From an uncultured bacterium (lineage in GTDB: Bacteria > Verrucomicrobiota > Kiritimatiellia > RFP12 > UBA1067): a stretch of 64,000 bases of DNA. The translations under genes were made by a program, and so were the position numbers. The DNA lies in NCBI GenBank assembly GCA_902799955.1, contig CADCCQ010000003.1:1-64000 (forward strand), given 5' to 3'. Positions 1-6,972 of this stretch are shown here, piece by piece. Every line of letters begins with the position of its first letter. Position 1 is the first letter of the stretch. The notes beneath the pieces were generated by a model, which saw nothing but the letters and a program-made list of their open reading frames with translations, had not been told where the DNA came from and made no database searches.

Positions 1-96
1 CCTTCTGCCACGCAAAATACACTTGCTAAAATCACCTCACCCCCATAAACATTGGGTGAAGTCTCATTTTGACTTCAAAAAATGGGTAAACTCCAG

Positions 97-190
97 TTCA
101 TTGTGCGGCAATCTGGATTCCGATCTACACCAAGTTAAATGGATGTCATTTTCACAATCCCGTTCATCACGTAAATTGCGTGATGACGCG
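97..190. repeat. Direct repeat copy 1, with hairpin
   Basis: About 94 nt that recur in the same orientation at 1335-1442. The first 20 nt are identical and shorter identical blocks follow. It sits just downstream of the LamG gene, which ends at 201 on the minus strand. It contains an 8-bp stem (164-171 with 179-186, TCATCACG/CGTGATGA, 7-nt loop) that could act as a 3' hairpin, although no U-tract follows. Bases 1-96 hold nothing else I can support. Confidence 0.7.
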
Positions 191-200
191 ACGTCTAGTC

Positions 201-1112
201 TTACTTCAGCATGTCCGTCTTTGCGTAGTCCCAGATCTTGAATTCGTCGATGAGGAACGGGGATTTCGTGTTGTGGCTAGCTGGACACACCGGGTCGTAT
301 GTGAAGCCAAGGACGTATGCCGTTTTTGACGGCATTCTCAATAGTTCTTCAGGGCATGGATTGAACACCGTGTTGGGAATCTGTTTGCCGTCAACAATCA
401 ACGCCACGGAGGGATTGCCCTGTATACCAGAGATTCCATCCTTGTCCCACGCCAATGCGAAATGATGCCAGGCATTCCAGTTCCGCTGCGTGAACAAATT
501 TCCGTAGTGGAGCCTTTGCGTTCCACTAACGCTGGCAATGCCTGCAAACCATGAACACGTTGCAAATCCCGAATTTCCGCCACCGTCATTTGATACAAGG
601 TCGATCTTACAGGCCGGAGTATGAGTGTCCGCAAACGTGAAGGTAAAGAGCCTTGGGTCTCCGCCGTCTCCAATCTGCGGAGTGAACTTTACTATCTTCG
701 CCCAGAACTCGATGCATCCCGCGTCGTTGAGAAAACCAGCGGGGATGTTGAAGTAGGCGTGCTTCTTGTACGGCATCGCCAGTAGCGCCTTGCCGACCTT
801 GCCCTCCTCGAACGTGCCGGTCATGAAGGTCCCGGCCGGGCCGACGGCGGGAGAGGTGATGGACGCCTCGTCGTCGAACGTGCAGTGGAATATCAGACCT
901 CCCGTCGCTCCGCCCTTGGCCGCCGCGCGTGCGGAAAGCGACATTGCGCGTAAGCTCGCGCGCGGAATTTTGAGGTCGCCCAGGATCGAACGCACCGCAA
1001 ACGCGTCGTTCGAGACGGTCATCGCGAATCGGTCGCCGTTGGAAAGTTCCACCTTAGCTTCGCCGTTGGTGGATGTGAAGTTGACGGACTTTACGATGGA
1101 AGGGGCAAGCAC
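201..1112 (-). CDS. Secreted LamG-like jellyroll protein, 5' end frameshifted
   Basis: The open frame encodes about 300 residues. An N-terminal segment of the DGSxxxG...IP type is followed by a concanavalin-like LamG domain (from FHCTFDDEA, through WNAWHHFALAWD, to FLIDEFKIWDYA), a fold that binds carbohydrate or cell-surface ligands. The natural start is the ATG at 1272, which has a strong AGGAGG site and begins a signal peptide (MKRSIVAAAACACA). That start is one base out of frame with the LamG frame. Continuing upstream in the LamG frame gives SADAKPAVGVTASLKDGSS, which joins the signal peptide well, so a single-base indel near 1232 breaks the gene. This could be a real mutation or an assembly error. 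A good promoter lies at 1303-1331. Confidence 0.75.
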   Translation of the reverse strand: MLAPSIVKSVNFTSTNGEAKVELSNGDRFAMTVSNDAFAVRSILGDLKIPRASLRAMSLSARAAAKGGATGGLIFHCTFDDEASITSPAVGPAGTFMTGTFEEGKVGKALLAMPYKKHAYFNIPAGFLNDAGCIEFWAKIVKFTPQIGDGGDPRLFTFTFADTHTPACKIDLVSNDGGGNSGFATCSWFAGIASVSGTQRLHYGNLFTQRNWNAWHHFALAWDKDGISGIQGNPSVALIVDGKQIPNTVFNPCPEELLRMPSKTAYVLGFTYDPVCPASHNTKSPFLIDEFKIWDYAKTDMLK

Positions 1113-1302
1113 GAGGTTCTTCGCGAAGAGCGTCGCGCCCGCTATGCCTTCCGAGAGGAAGTCGCCCCTGACAGAAGAGCCGTCCTTGAGCGATGCCGTT
1201 ACGCCGACCGCCGGCTTTGCGTCGGCGGAATGCGCAGGCGCAGGCTGCTGCGGCGACGATGCTTCTCTTCATTGTGTTTCCTCCTTTGCTTGTGTTGTAC
1301 AC

Positions 1303-1331
1303 AGTATAGCACATCCACGCACAGGGCGCAA
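1303..1331 (-). promoter_or_regulatory. Sigma70-like promoter of the LamG gene
   Basis: Minus strand TTGCGC (1331-1326), 17-bp spacer, TATACT (1308-1303), followed by an AGGAGG ribosome site and the ATG at 1272. Confidence 0.65.
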
Positions 1332-1334
1332 GTC

Positions 1335-1442
1335 TTCATTGTGCGGCAATCTGGGTTCCGAGCCACACGAAGTTAACAGAATGCCATCTTCACAATTTCT
1401 TTTATCACGCAATAGCCGTCACGTAAAAAACGTGATGACGCG
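1335..1442. repeat. Direct repeat copy 2, with hairpin
   Basis: Second copy of the repeat at 97-190, same orientation, lying just upstream of the LamG promoter. The first 20 nt are identical. The end carries TCACGT/ACGTGA arms around an A-rich loop (about 1419-1435). The two copies bracket the LamG gene. Confidence 0.7.
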
Positions 1443-1482
1443 GCTTCCTTTCGGTTCTTCAAAGTTTTTTGTGGAAGGCGCG

Positions 1483-1781
1483 GCGCTACGCGCGACCACG
1501 AACCCAGGCGTGGCGAAGGATCGGCGCTGCCGATCCAGCTGTGAAAAGCATGTAGTCGCGGGAATGTGGGGCGCATCTCCATTTTTCACCCGTGCGTTTT
1601 GAGATTGAAAACAACCAGAACAACTTTTTCTTTTCGCCGCGTAACTACGCGGCGTTCTTAAGCCGGCGGGCGGTTGCCCGCCGTAAAATGAAGTTGTTTC
1701 AAATAGTTGTTTCCAATCAACAGAGGTCTGCCAACGGTCCGTGTCGTACTTTTCGTGAAGTTTCGTGGTCGCGCGTAGCGC
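1483..1781. mobile_element. Candidate MITE-like element with 20-bp terminal inverted repeats
   Basis: A perfect 20-bp inverted repeat, GCGCTACGCGCGACCACGAA at 1483-1502 and its complement at 1762-1781, bounds 299 bp without a convincing gene. Inside are nested palindromes: a 9-bp stem CGCCGCGTA/TACGCGGCG near 1637-1656, a GGCGGGC/GCCCGCC hairpin near 1664-1681, and an imperfect inverted pair built on AACAACTT/AAGTTGTT. A 27-nt segment (1605-1631) recurs exactly at 17978-18004. No target-site duplication was evident. The mobile nature is inference. The rest of 1443-1908 holds no supported gene. Confidence 0.5.
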
Positions 1782-1908
1782 AACTCCATCTCAACTTTCC
1801 TATTTTATTGTCAACATGCAACTTTTAGGACTGTTTAGTGACAAACTTTTGCAACTTTTTGGAATGTGCGGGGTTGGGTTTCATAAACCCGGGTGGCAAG
1901 TCAATGGC

Positions 1909-1965
1909 AAATCGCCGACGGAGTTGGCGATTTTGCAGTAAATTCGCCAACTCCGTCGGCGGTTT
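1909..1965 (-). terminator. Very long perfect hairpin downstream of the flippase gene
   Basis: An 18-bp perfect inverted repeat (1913-1930 with 1944-1961, 13-nt loop) extends to 22 bp with one G-T pair and three A-T pairs. It lies 3' of the flippase gene, so it may be a transcript end or mRNA stabiliser. The U-tract on the minus strand is weak (ATTTG). Confidence 0.5.
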
Positions 1966-1988
1966 GATGCTCTCGGGTGGCTCTTGGA

Positions 1989-3332
1989 TCAACTCTGGCG
2001 GAGTTTCCCTTTCGCCGCCATAGCGACGAGGCAGCCGAGGGTCTTGACTGCGTAGAAACCTGTCATCCACCAGAGCATCGTCTCGAGCGATTTTATGTTG
2101 TGCGCATTAAGGAACGCAGTCCAGGACTCTGGGATGGCTCCGGTGAAATAGCCGTGGCCGGTCACAAGGAGCAGAAGCGCGGGGTAGACGATGTCTAGCG
2201 GCACCATCCACAGCATGAACCTGAAGCGGTTTGCGGAAATCTCCGCCGTCACGTAGAGCCCGATCAGCGCGCCAAGCGTGCTGATGCCGATCTGCCACGG
2301 AATGGCCCATCCATACGCCATGTACTGTTCGCCGTGCGGGAGCAGGGCGAGGATCCTCCCGCCGAAGAAGAAGAACGGCAGGGCGACGAGCGCGCTGAAG
2401 CCTATCGTCGCGGCGGCCGTCTTCAGGATGAGCGGGCGCATGTCCTTGCCCTTTGCCGCAAGTGCCGCCGTGAAGGGGAAGAGCGTGAAGACTAGTGTGT
2501 TGTAGAGGAAACCCGATATGTCGGAGAATCGCGTCGCCATGTAGTACCCGGCGGAGTCGAGGTCCGGCAGACGCTGGCGCAGCACCGTCGACTCGATGAC
2601 CGTGCAGATGCTGCTTGCCGCGCCGCTCGCCAGGAATATTGCGAGAAGCTTCGAGAACTTTCTCACGACGTCGCGGCTCCAGTACGGCTTTGCGGGGACG
2701 GAGAGCTCCTTCCTAAGGCAGAGCACCGACGCGCCGATGTTGAACGCGGGCGTCGCCCCCTGCCCGACGAAGTAGCCGGTGATCGCGCGGAACGGCATCG
2801 CGACGAGCATCGTCAGCAGGCGTATCGGCGCGCCCACGAGGTTCATCACCGCGTTCGCCTTGAACTTCTTGAGCGCCTGGATCGTGTTCGTGAATATCGG
2901 GGCGACCGCCGTCACGAACGACGTCGCGATTATGATCAGCCCGAGCGATCCCTCGACGATTCTTATGCGCTCCAGGAACATTGGCAGCGTGAAGCGCGCG
3001 ACGACGATCGCGACGAAGAGGAACACGCCCGCCGCGATGAACACTGTGCGAATCAGCGTCTTGAGCCTGCCGAACTCCCGCTCGATGGAAAGCCGCGAAA
3101 CCTCGTTGCGGAAGGTCATCGCGAACACGGCGACAGGCATCGCAAGAAGCCCGGCGAAGTTCGCAAGCGGCGTGACCGCGCCGAGTTCCGACGGGTCCAC
3201 GTACTTCGGCACGAGCCACAGGCCGACGAAGGCGTTGAGAAGGTCCGCCAGTCGGCATGCGCAGAAGAGCATGAGCGAGTACCACCAGAAATCGCCCATG
3301 CGGCTGTGCAGTTTGCCAAGAAGCGCTTTCAT
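1989..3332 (-). CDS. Polysaccharide flippase-like membrane protein (MOP superfamily)
   Basis: 447 residues with roughly 12 to 14 hydrophobic helices and basic loops, the pattern of Wzx/MATE-type flippases that move lipid-linked sugars across the inner membrane. It opens with a short amphipathic stretch and then WYSLMLFCACRLADLLNAFVGLWLVPKY, as in the oligosaccharide flippase family. The ATG at 3332 is chosen because it overlaps the tsaC stop as ATGA, so the two genes are translationally coupled. The longer open frame upstream is out of frame with tsaC and reads as low-complexity Arg-rich noise. No glycosyltransferase gene lies next to it, so the substrate is unknown. Confidence 0.75.
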   Translation of the reverse strand: MKALLGKLHSRMGDFWWYSLMLFCACRLADLLNAFVGLWLVPKYVDPSELGAVTPLANFAGLLAMPVAVFAMTFRNEVSRLSIEREFGRLKTLIRTVFIAAGVFLFVAIVVARFTLPMFLERIRIVEGSLGLIIIATSFVTAVAPIFTNTIQALKKFKANAVMNLVGAPIRLLTMLVAMPFRAITGYFVGQGATPAFNIGASVLCLRKELSVPAKPYWSRDVVRKFSKLLAIFLASGAASSICTVIESTVLRQRLPDLDSAGYYMATRFSDISGFLYNTLVFTLFPFTAALAAKGKDMRPLILKTAAATIGFSALVALPFFFFGGRILALLPHGEQYMAYGWAIPWQIGISTLGALIGLYVTAEISANRFRFMLWMVPLDIVYPALLLLVTGHGYFTGAIPESWTAFLNAHNIKSLETMLWWMTGFYAVKTLGCLVAMAAKGKLRQS

Positions 3333-3907
3333 AGTTCTGCCGCCGATTGTATTTTCACCGCGCCTTGGCGGAGGATGTCGATGGAGCCGTCTGGCAAGAC
3401 CTTGACGACTGTCGACGGAACGCCTCCGGGGCTCCTGCCGCCGTCGACCACGACGTCCGCCGTGAGGCCGACGCCGCCAAGCGCGGTCTGCGCGTCCGTC
3501 GCGTCCATCCCGCCGGAGAGGTTTGCGCTTGTGACGCGCAGCAGCCCGCCGCATTTCTCGATGAGCCGCCGCGTCCATTCATGGTCTGGCACCCGGAAGC
3601 CCTCTGCCCGCTCTCCGTTGGAGACGACCATGGTCAGTCCCCCTGGCCAGTGCGCGGCGGCGAGCCGCGCCGCCGCGCCGGAAAGGGGAAACCCCGCCCG
3701 CGACACGGCGTCCGCGCTGGATGCCAGCAGCGCGATTGGCTTGCCGGCTTGGCGATGCTTGATGTCGTAGAGCCTCGCGACCGCCTCTGGGAAGTCTGGA
3801 TGTGCGGCGAGCCCGTAGACGGTGTCCGTCGGAACCACGGCTACGCCTCCGCCTAGGAGGACCTCGGCGGCGGCGCCCATGCCATGCTCATCGCAGGAGA
3901 CAATCAT
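3329..3907 (-). CDS. tsaC: L-threonylcarbamoyladenylate synthase (TsaC/Sua5/YrdC family)
   Basis: 192 residues, the single-domain TsaC/YrdC size. It makes threonylcarbamoyl-AMP from threonine, bicarbonate and ATP for the t6A37 modification of ANN-decoding tRNAs. Family motifs are visible: PTDTVYGLAAH near residue 26, a KHRQ segment, WPGGLTMVV, SANLSG and STVVKV. The start follows AGCTAAAAAA directly and has no clear ribosome site; the AGCTY repeat island lies immediately upstream. It overlaps the flippase gene by 4 bp. Confidence 0.9.
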   Translation of the reverse strand: MIVSCDEHGMGAAAEVLLGGGVAVVPTDTVYGLAAHPDFPEAVARLYDIKHRQAGKPIALLASSADAVSRAGFPLSGAAARLAAAHWPGGLTMVVSNGERAEGFRVPDHEWTRRLIEKCGGLLRVTSANLSGGMDATDAQTALGGVGLTADVVVDGGRSPGGVPSTVVKVLPDGSIDILRQGAVKIQSAAEL

Positions 3908-4101
3908 TTTTTTAGCTTAGAGCTTTTAGTTTTTAGCATTACCATCCCATAGGTTTTTCACGCAGAGGTACAGATCTGCGTGAGATTTATATGGGATGCT
4001 ACTGAGTTTTTAGTTGATTAGTTCCAAGTTCCAAGCTTCAAGCTCTAAGCTCCGCTCCCCAAGCTCCAAGCTCTAAGCTCCAAGCTCTAAGCTCTACTCC
4101 C
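3908..4101. repeat. AGCTY repeat island
   Basis: The gap between gatC and tsaC consists mainly of degenerate short units such as AAGCTCTAAGCTCC, repeated near 3913-3937 and 4020-4095. The same type of island recurs at 46205-46650 and 53510-53555. It has no coding content. It runs right up to the tsaC start codon. Confidence 0.75.
3943..3998. repeat. Nested palindromic element
   Basis: 56 nt with two nested inverted repeats: outer CATCCCATA/TATGGGATG (3943-3951 with 3990-3998) and inner TCACGCAGA/TCTGCGTGA (3958-3966 with 3975-3983). It would fold into one long hairpin with an internal loop. It interrupts the AGCTY island, as an inserted palindromic repeat would. Confidence 0.6.
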
Positions 4102-4392
4102 CTAGCTTTCCGCTCCCTCGACGATCTTCGGGAGCAGGAACTCCTCGCCTACGCGGCTTGGCGCGTTAGCGAGGGCAGCCTCCCTGTCCATCGAGGGCCT
4201 GACCGAATCCTCCCGGAAGACGTTTACGAGGTGCCGTCCGTGCATCATCGGCTCCACGCCGTCGACGGGGACTTCGGAGATCTTCTCAACGTATGAAACG
4301 ATGCCTTCAAGCTGCGGTTGGAAGACGGACTTCTCCTCGTCCGTCAGTTCCAGCCTTGCCAGTTCGGCCACATAGCCGACGTCGATCTTCAT
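4102..4392 (-). CDS. gatC: Asp-tRNA(Asn)/Glu-tRNA(Gln) amidotransferase subunit C
   Basis: 96 residues, the usual GatC length. It begins MKIDVGYVAELARLELTDEE, the conserved N-terminal helix that wraps between GatA and GatB in the amidotransferase that converts misacylated Glu-tRNA(Gln) and Asp-tRNA(Asn). The ATG at 4392 lies 14 nt after the tolB stop, so it is the last gene of the argJ-tolB-gatC run. gatA and gatB are not in the window. Confidence 0.9.
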   Translation of the reverse strand: MKIDVGYVAELARLELTDEEKSVFQPQLEGIVSYVEKISEVPVDGVEPMMHGRHLVNVFREDSVRPSMDREAALANAPSRVGEEFLLPKIVEGAES

Positions 4393-4406
4393 CGCGAGCC
4401 CCCGAC

Positions 4407-5570
4407 TCAGCGTTGCCAGGAAGGCATCGTGCACTTGCCCTGGAGGGAGAAGAGCTTGACGGGCTTGTCGCCGTTCTCCAGCGTGTCGATGAGGAAGAGC
4501 GCGCCGTCCCTCTCCGCTACGAGGTGGCGCCTGTCGCGCGCCCAGGAGGGATGCTCCCACGCGCCGGGCTCGGTGACGAGGCTCGCGGCCTTGTCGCCCT
4601 CCGCCGGGGAGATGACCGCGATCTGGAAGCCCTTGTCGCGCTTCGAGGCGTAGGCAATCCTGCCGTCGGGCCCCCAGTCGGGGTCGACGTTCTGGCGGCC
4701 GGAGGAGGTGAGGCGGCGCTTGCCCTTGCCGTTCACGTCGATCATGTAGAGGTGCTGGCGGCGGGACTCGTCGGAGACGTAGACGATCTTCTTGCCGTCG
4801 GGGCTCCAGGCGGGCTGGCCCTCGCTTCCGGCGCGGGTGGTCGTGAGGCGGTTCCAGGTCTTGCGCGCTGTGTCGATCGTGCAGAGCTCCGGGTTGCCGA
4901 AGGGCTTGGAGAGGATGATCGCCGCGGTCCTGCCGTCGGGCGACATCGTCGCGCCGGTCGTCAGGCCGCCGAAGCCCCACGCCATGCGGCTGCGCCCGCC
5001 CTCCGCGCTGATCTCGAAGATCTGCGGCGCGTTGTTGTGGTAGCCGGTGTAGAAGATGGTGTTGGCGTCCTTCCAGCGCGGACCGACGGTCGCGCGGCGG
5101 GCGTTGGTGAGCTGGCGGACGTCATAGCCGTCGGCGTAGCCGGTGCACAGCTCCTCGACGCGCCCGTTCTTGCAGACGAACACGATCTTGTCCGACGCAA
5201 ATCCCTTCTGCCCAGCGTATGCCTCGCACATCTTGTCGGCGAGCATTCTCGCCTCGGTCCTCGCGGCCTTGTCGTCCGCCGCCCTCGAGGGAAGCGCGAG
5301 CTGCTTGCCGCGGCCCTGCGCCACGATCCTCCCGCCGACCTGTCCGGTGACGCGGATCGAGGCGTGCTTCGGGGTCGCGAGCTTGAACGCGCCCGAGAGG
5401 AAGAGGTTGCGCTCGAGCGTCTTCTTGAACGCGGCGGAGCCTTCCACCTCCACGGAGACCTTCGTCTTCTCGACGCCGGTTCCCGACACGTCTACCACCG
5501 TCACGGCCTGTGCCGCAACCGCGATTCCCGCGGCGATCACGGCCGCCACGCAGCTATTCATCTTTGCCAT
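4407..5570 (-). CDS. tolB: TolB-like periplasmic beta-propeller protein
   Basis: 387 residues with a signal peptide (MAKMNSCVAAVIAAGIAVAAQA), an N-terminal TolB alpha/beta domain (about 25-145) and WD40-like PD40 repeats, for example SEGQPAWSPDGKKIVYVSD, NVDPDWGPDGRIAYAS and WEHPSWARDRRHLVAE. In the Tol-Pal system TolB links Pal to the inner-membrane Tol proteins during outer-membrane constriction. A Pal-like lipoprotein is encoded far away at 60031. A start at the second Met (5561) is also possible; GGAAAGG precedes the first. Confidence 0.85.
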   Translation of the reverse strand: MAKMNSCVAAVIAAGIAVAAQAVTVVDVSGTGVEKTKVSVEVEGSAAFKKTLERNLFLSGAFKLATPKHASIRVTGQVGGRIVAQGRGKQLALPSRAADDKAARTEARMLADKMCEAYAGQKGFASDKIVFVCKNGRVEELCTGYADGYDVRQLTNARRATVGPRWKDANTIFYTGYHNNAPQIFEISAEGGRSRMAWGFGGLTTGATMSPDGRTAAIILSKPFGNPELCTIDTARKTWNRLTTTRAGSEGQPAWSPDGKKIVYVSDESRRQHLYMIDVNGKGKRRLTSSGRQNVDPDWGPDGRIAYASKRDKGFQIAVISPAEGDKAASLVTEPGAWEHPSWARDRRHLVAERDGALFLIDTLENGDKPVKLFSLQGKCTMPSWQR

Positions 5571-5627
5571 TTTCGTTTTTGCCTTTCCTTTTGTTTTGCT
5601 TGTGTCTGTTGTCTTCAGAGTTTTCCG

Positions 5628-6854
5628 TCAAGTCGTGTAGTCCGCGTTGATGTGCACGTAGTCAAGCGAGAGGTCGCATGTGTATATCGTGCTCTCGAAC
5701 TGCCCGAGGTGGAGGTCCACCACGATCTCCAGCTCGTCGCCGGCGAGTACCTTCTCAAGTTTCTTGAGCTGCTCGGCGTCGGCCACCTCGCCGCGCCTGA
5801 ACGCCCACTCCCCGCCGTAGAGGACTTCCGCCTTCATGTCGGCAACCTCCGCGCCGGAGTAGCCGACGGCGGCGAGCACGCGCCCCCAGTTCGGGTCGCG
5901 CCCGAACCAGCTCGTCTTCGCGAGCGGGCTCCGCGCCACGGCCCTCGCCGCGCGGTCCGCGTCCCGGCGGGTCTTCGCGCCGCGCACCGTCACGGTGACG
6001 AACTTCGTCGCGCCCTCGCCGTCCTTCGCCATCTGCCGCGCAAGCGACACGCACACCGCCTCGAGCGCCGCGAGGAACGCATTGAAGCCCTCGCCCGCCA
6101 TCGCGATCTCGTCGTTGCCCGCCGCGCCGGACGCCAGCAGGAACACGGAGTCGTTAGTCGATTCGTCGCCGTCCACGACGAGCGAGTTGAAGCTCTTCGC
6201 CACGGCGAGCTTAAGCGCGCGCCGCAGCATCGCCGGGGTGATCGCCGCGTCTGTCGTAATAAACCCGAGCATCGTCGCCATGTTCGGCTCGATCATCCCC
6301 GAACCCTTGACGCACCCGCCGACCGTGATCCTCTTTCCGCCGATCGCCACCGTCGCGGCGGCCTCCTTCGGCCTGGTGTCCGTCGTCATCACCGCCTTCG
6401 CGACGGCGAGCGACTTCTCGCGCGAACGCCCCAGCGCCTTCGCGGCGGCCTTCGCGCCCGCCGCGAGCCTGTCCACCGGGAGCCGCCGCCCGATCACGCC
6501 CGTGGACGCGACGAGCACGAGCGAGGGGTCGATCCCCAGCTCGCCCGCCGTGACGAGCGCGGAGAACTCCGCGTCCTTCAGCCCGGCCTCGCCGGTGCAC
6601 GCGTTCGCGCATCCCGAGTTCGCGAGTATCGCCTGTATGCGCCCGGACTTGACTACCCTGCGGTCGTAGACGACGGGCGCCGCCGCCACCTTGTTGGTGG
6701 TGAACATCGCCGCCGCCGCGCACGGCGCGTCGGCCACCACGAGCGCGACGTCGTCGCGCCCGGAGTACTTGATCGCGGCAGCGGCCGCGGCAGCCCTGAA
6801 CCCCTTTGCGGAGCACACGCCGCCGTCGACAGTCTTTACCTTCAGTTTTTCCAT
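5628..6854 (-). CDS. argJ: Bifunctional ornithine acetyltransferase / N-acetylglutamate synthase
   Basis: 408 residues, full-length ArgJ. It transfers acetyl from N-acetylornithine to glutamate in the cyclic arginine pathway. The autoprocessing site is present in KGSGMIEPNMATMLGFITTD, with cleavage expected between Ala193 and Thr194 and Thr194 as nucleophile. MTTDTRPKEA (about 156-165) is also conserved. The start lies 8 nt after a TATAAT box and has no ribosome site, so the mRNA is probably leaderless. No other arg genes are nearby. Confidence 0.92.
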   Translation of the reverse strand: MEKLKVKTVDGGVCSAKGFRAAAAAAAIKYSGRDDVALVVADAPCAAAAMFTTNKVAAAPVVYDRRVVKSGRIQAILANSGCANACTGEAGLKDAEFSALVTAGELGIDPSLVLVASTGVIGRRLPVDRLAAGAKAAAKALGRSREKSLAVAKAVMTTDTRPKEAAATVAIGGKRITVGGCVKGSGMIEPNMATMLGFITTDAAITPAMLRRALKLAVAKSFNSLVVDGDESTNDSVFLLASGAAGNDEIAMAGEGFNAFLAALEAVCVSLARQMAKDGEGATKFVTVTVRGAKTRRDADRAARAVARSPLAKTSWFGRDPNWGRVLAAVGYSGAEVADMKAEVLYGGEWAFRRGEVADAEQLKKLEKVLAGDELEIVVDLHLGQFESTIYTCDLSLDYVHINADYTT

Positions 6855-6862
6855 TTCCGTAT

Positions 6863-6891
6863 ATTATATCACAACAAACGGTTGTTGTCTT
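6863..6891 (-). promoter_or_regulatory. argJ promoter, near-leaderless
   Basis: Minus strand AAGACA (6891-6886), 17-bp spacer, TATAAT (6868-6863); the ATG begins 8 nt further on. The spacer contains an ACAACAA/TTGTTGT palindrome (6871-6888) that could be a regulator site. Confidence 0.55.
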
Positions 6892-6937
6892 GCCTTACGT
6901 TCATCTTTTCACCGACTAGCCAACGCAAAGAAAACAC

Positions 6938-6966
6938 TTGCGTGAAGGTTTGCATTGTTGTATAAT
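6938..6966 (+). promoter_or_regulatory. Promoter of the VIT-domain gene, leaderless
   Basis: TTGCGT, 17-bp spacer, TATAAT (6961-6966). The ATG at 6973 is only 6 nt beyond the -10 box, about where transcription should start, and no Shine-Dalgarno sequence is present. Confidence 0.65.
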
Positions 6967-6972
6967 TGCAGC

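Noticed and set aside
1592..2198. Short frames in and next to the MITE-like element
   Set aside because: None has a ribosome site or recognisable sequence, and they read through palindromes.
4293..6965. An 890-codon open frame on the plus strand opposite gatC, tolB and argJ
   Set aside because: It is antisense to three clear genes and has the Arg/Ala/Val/Leu-rich composition expected of GC-rich shadows, with no domain.
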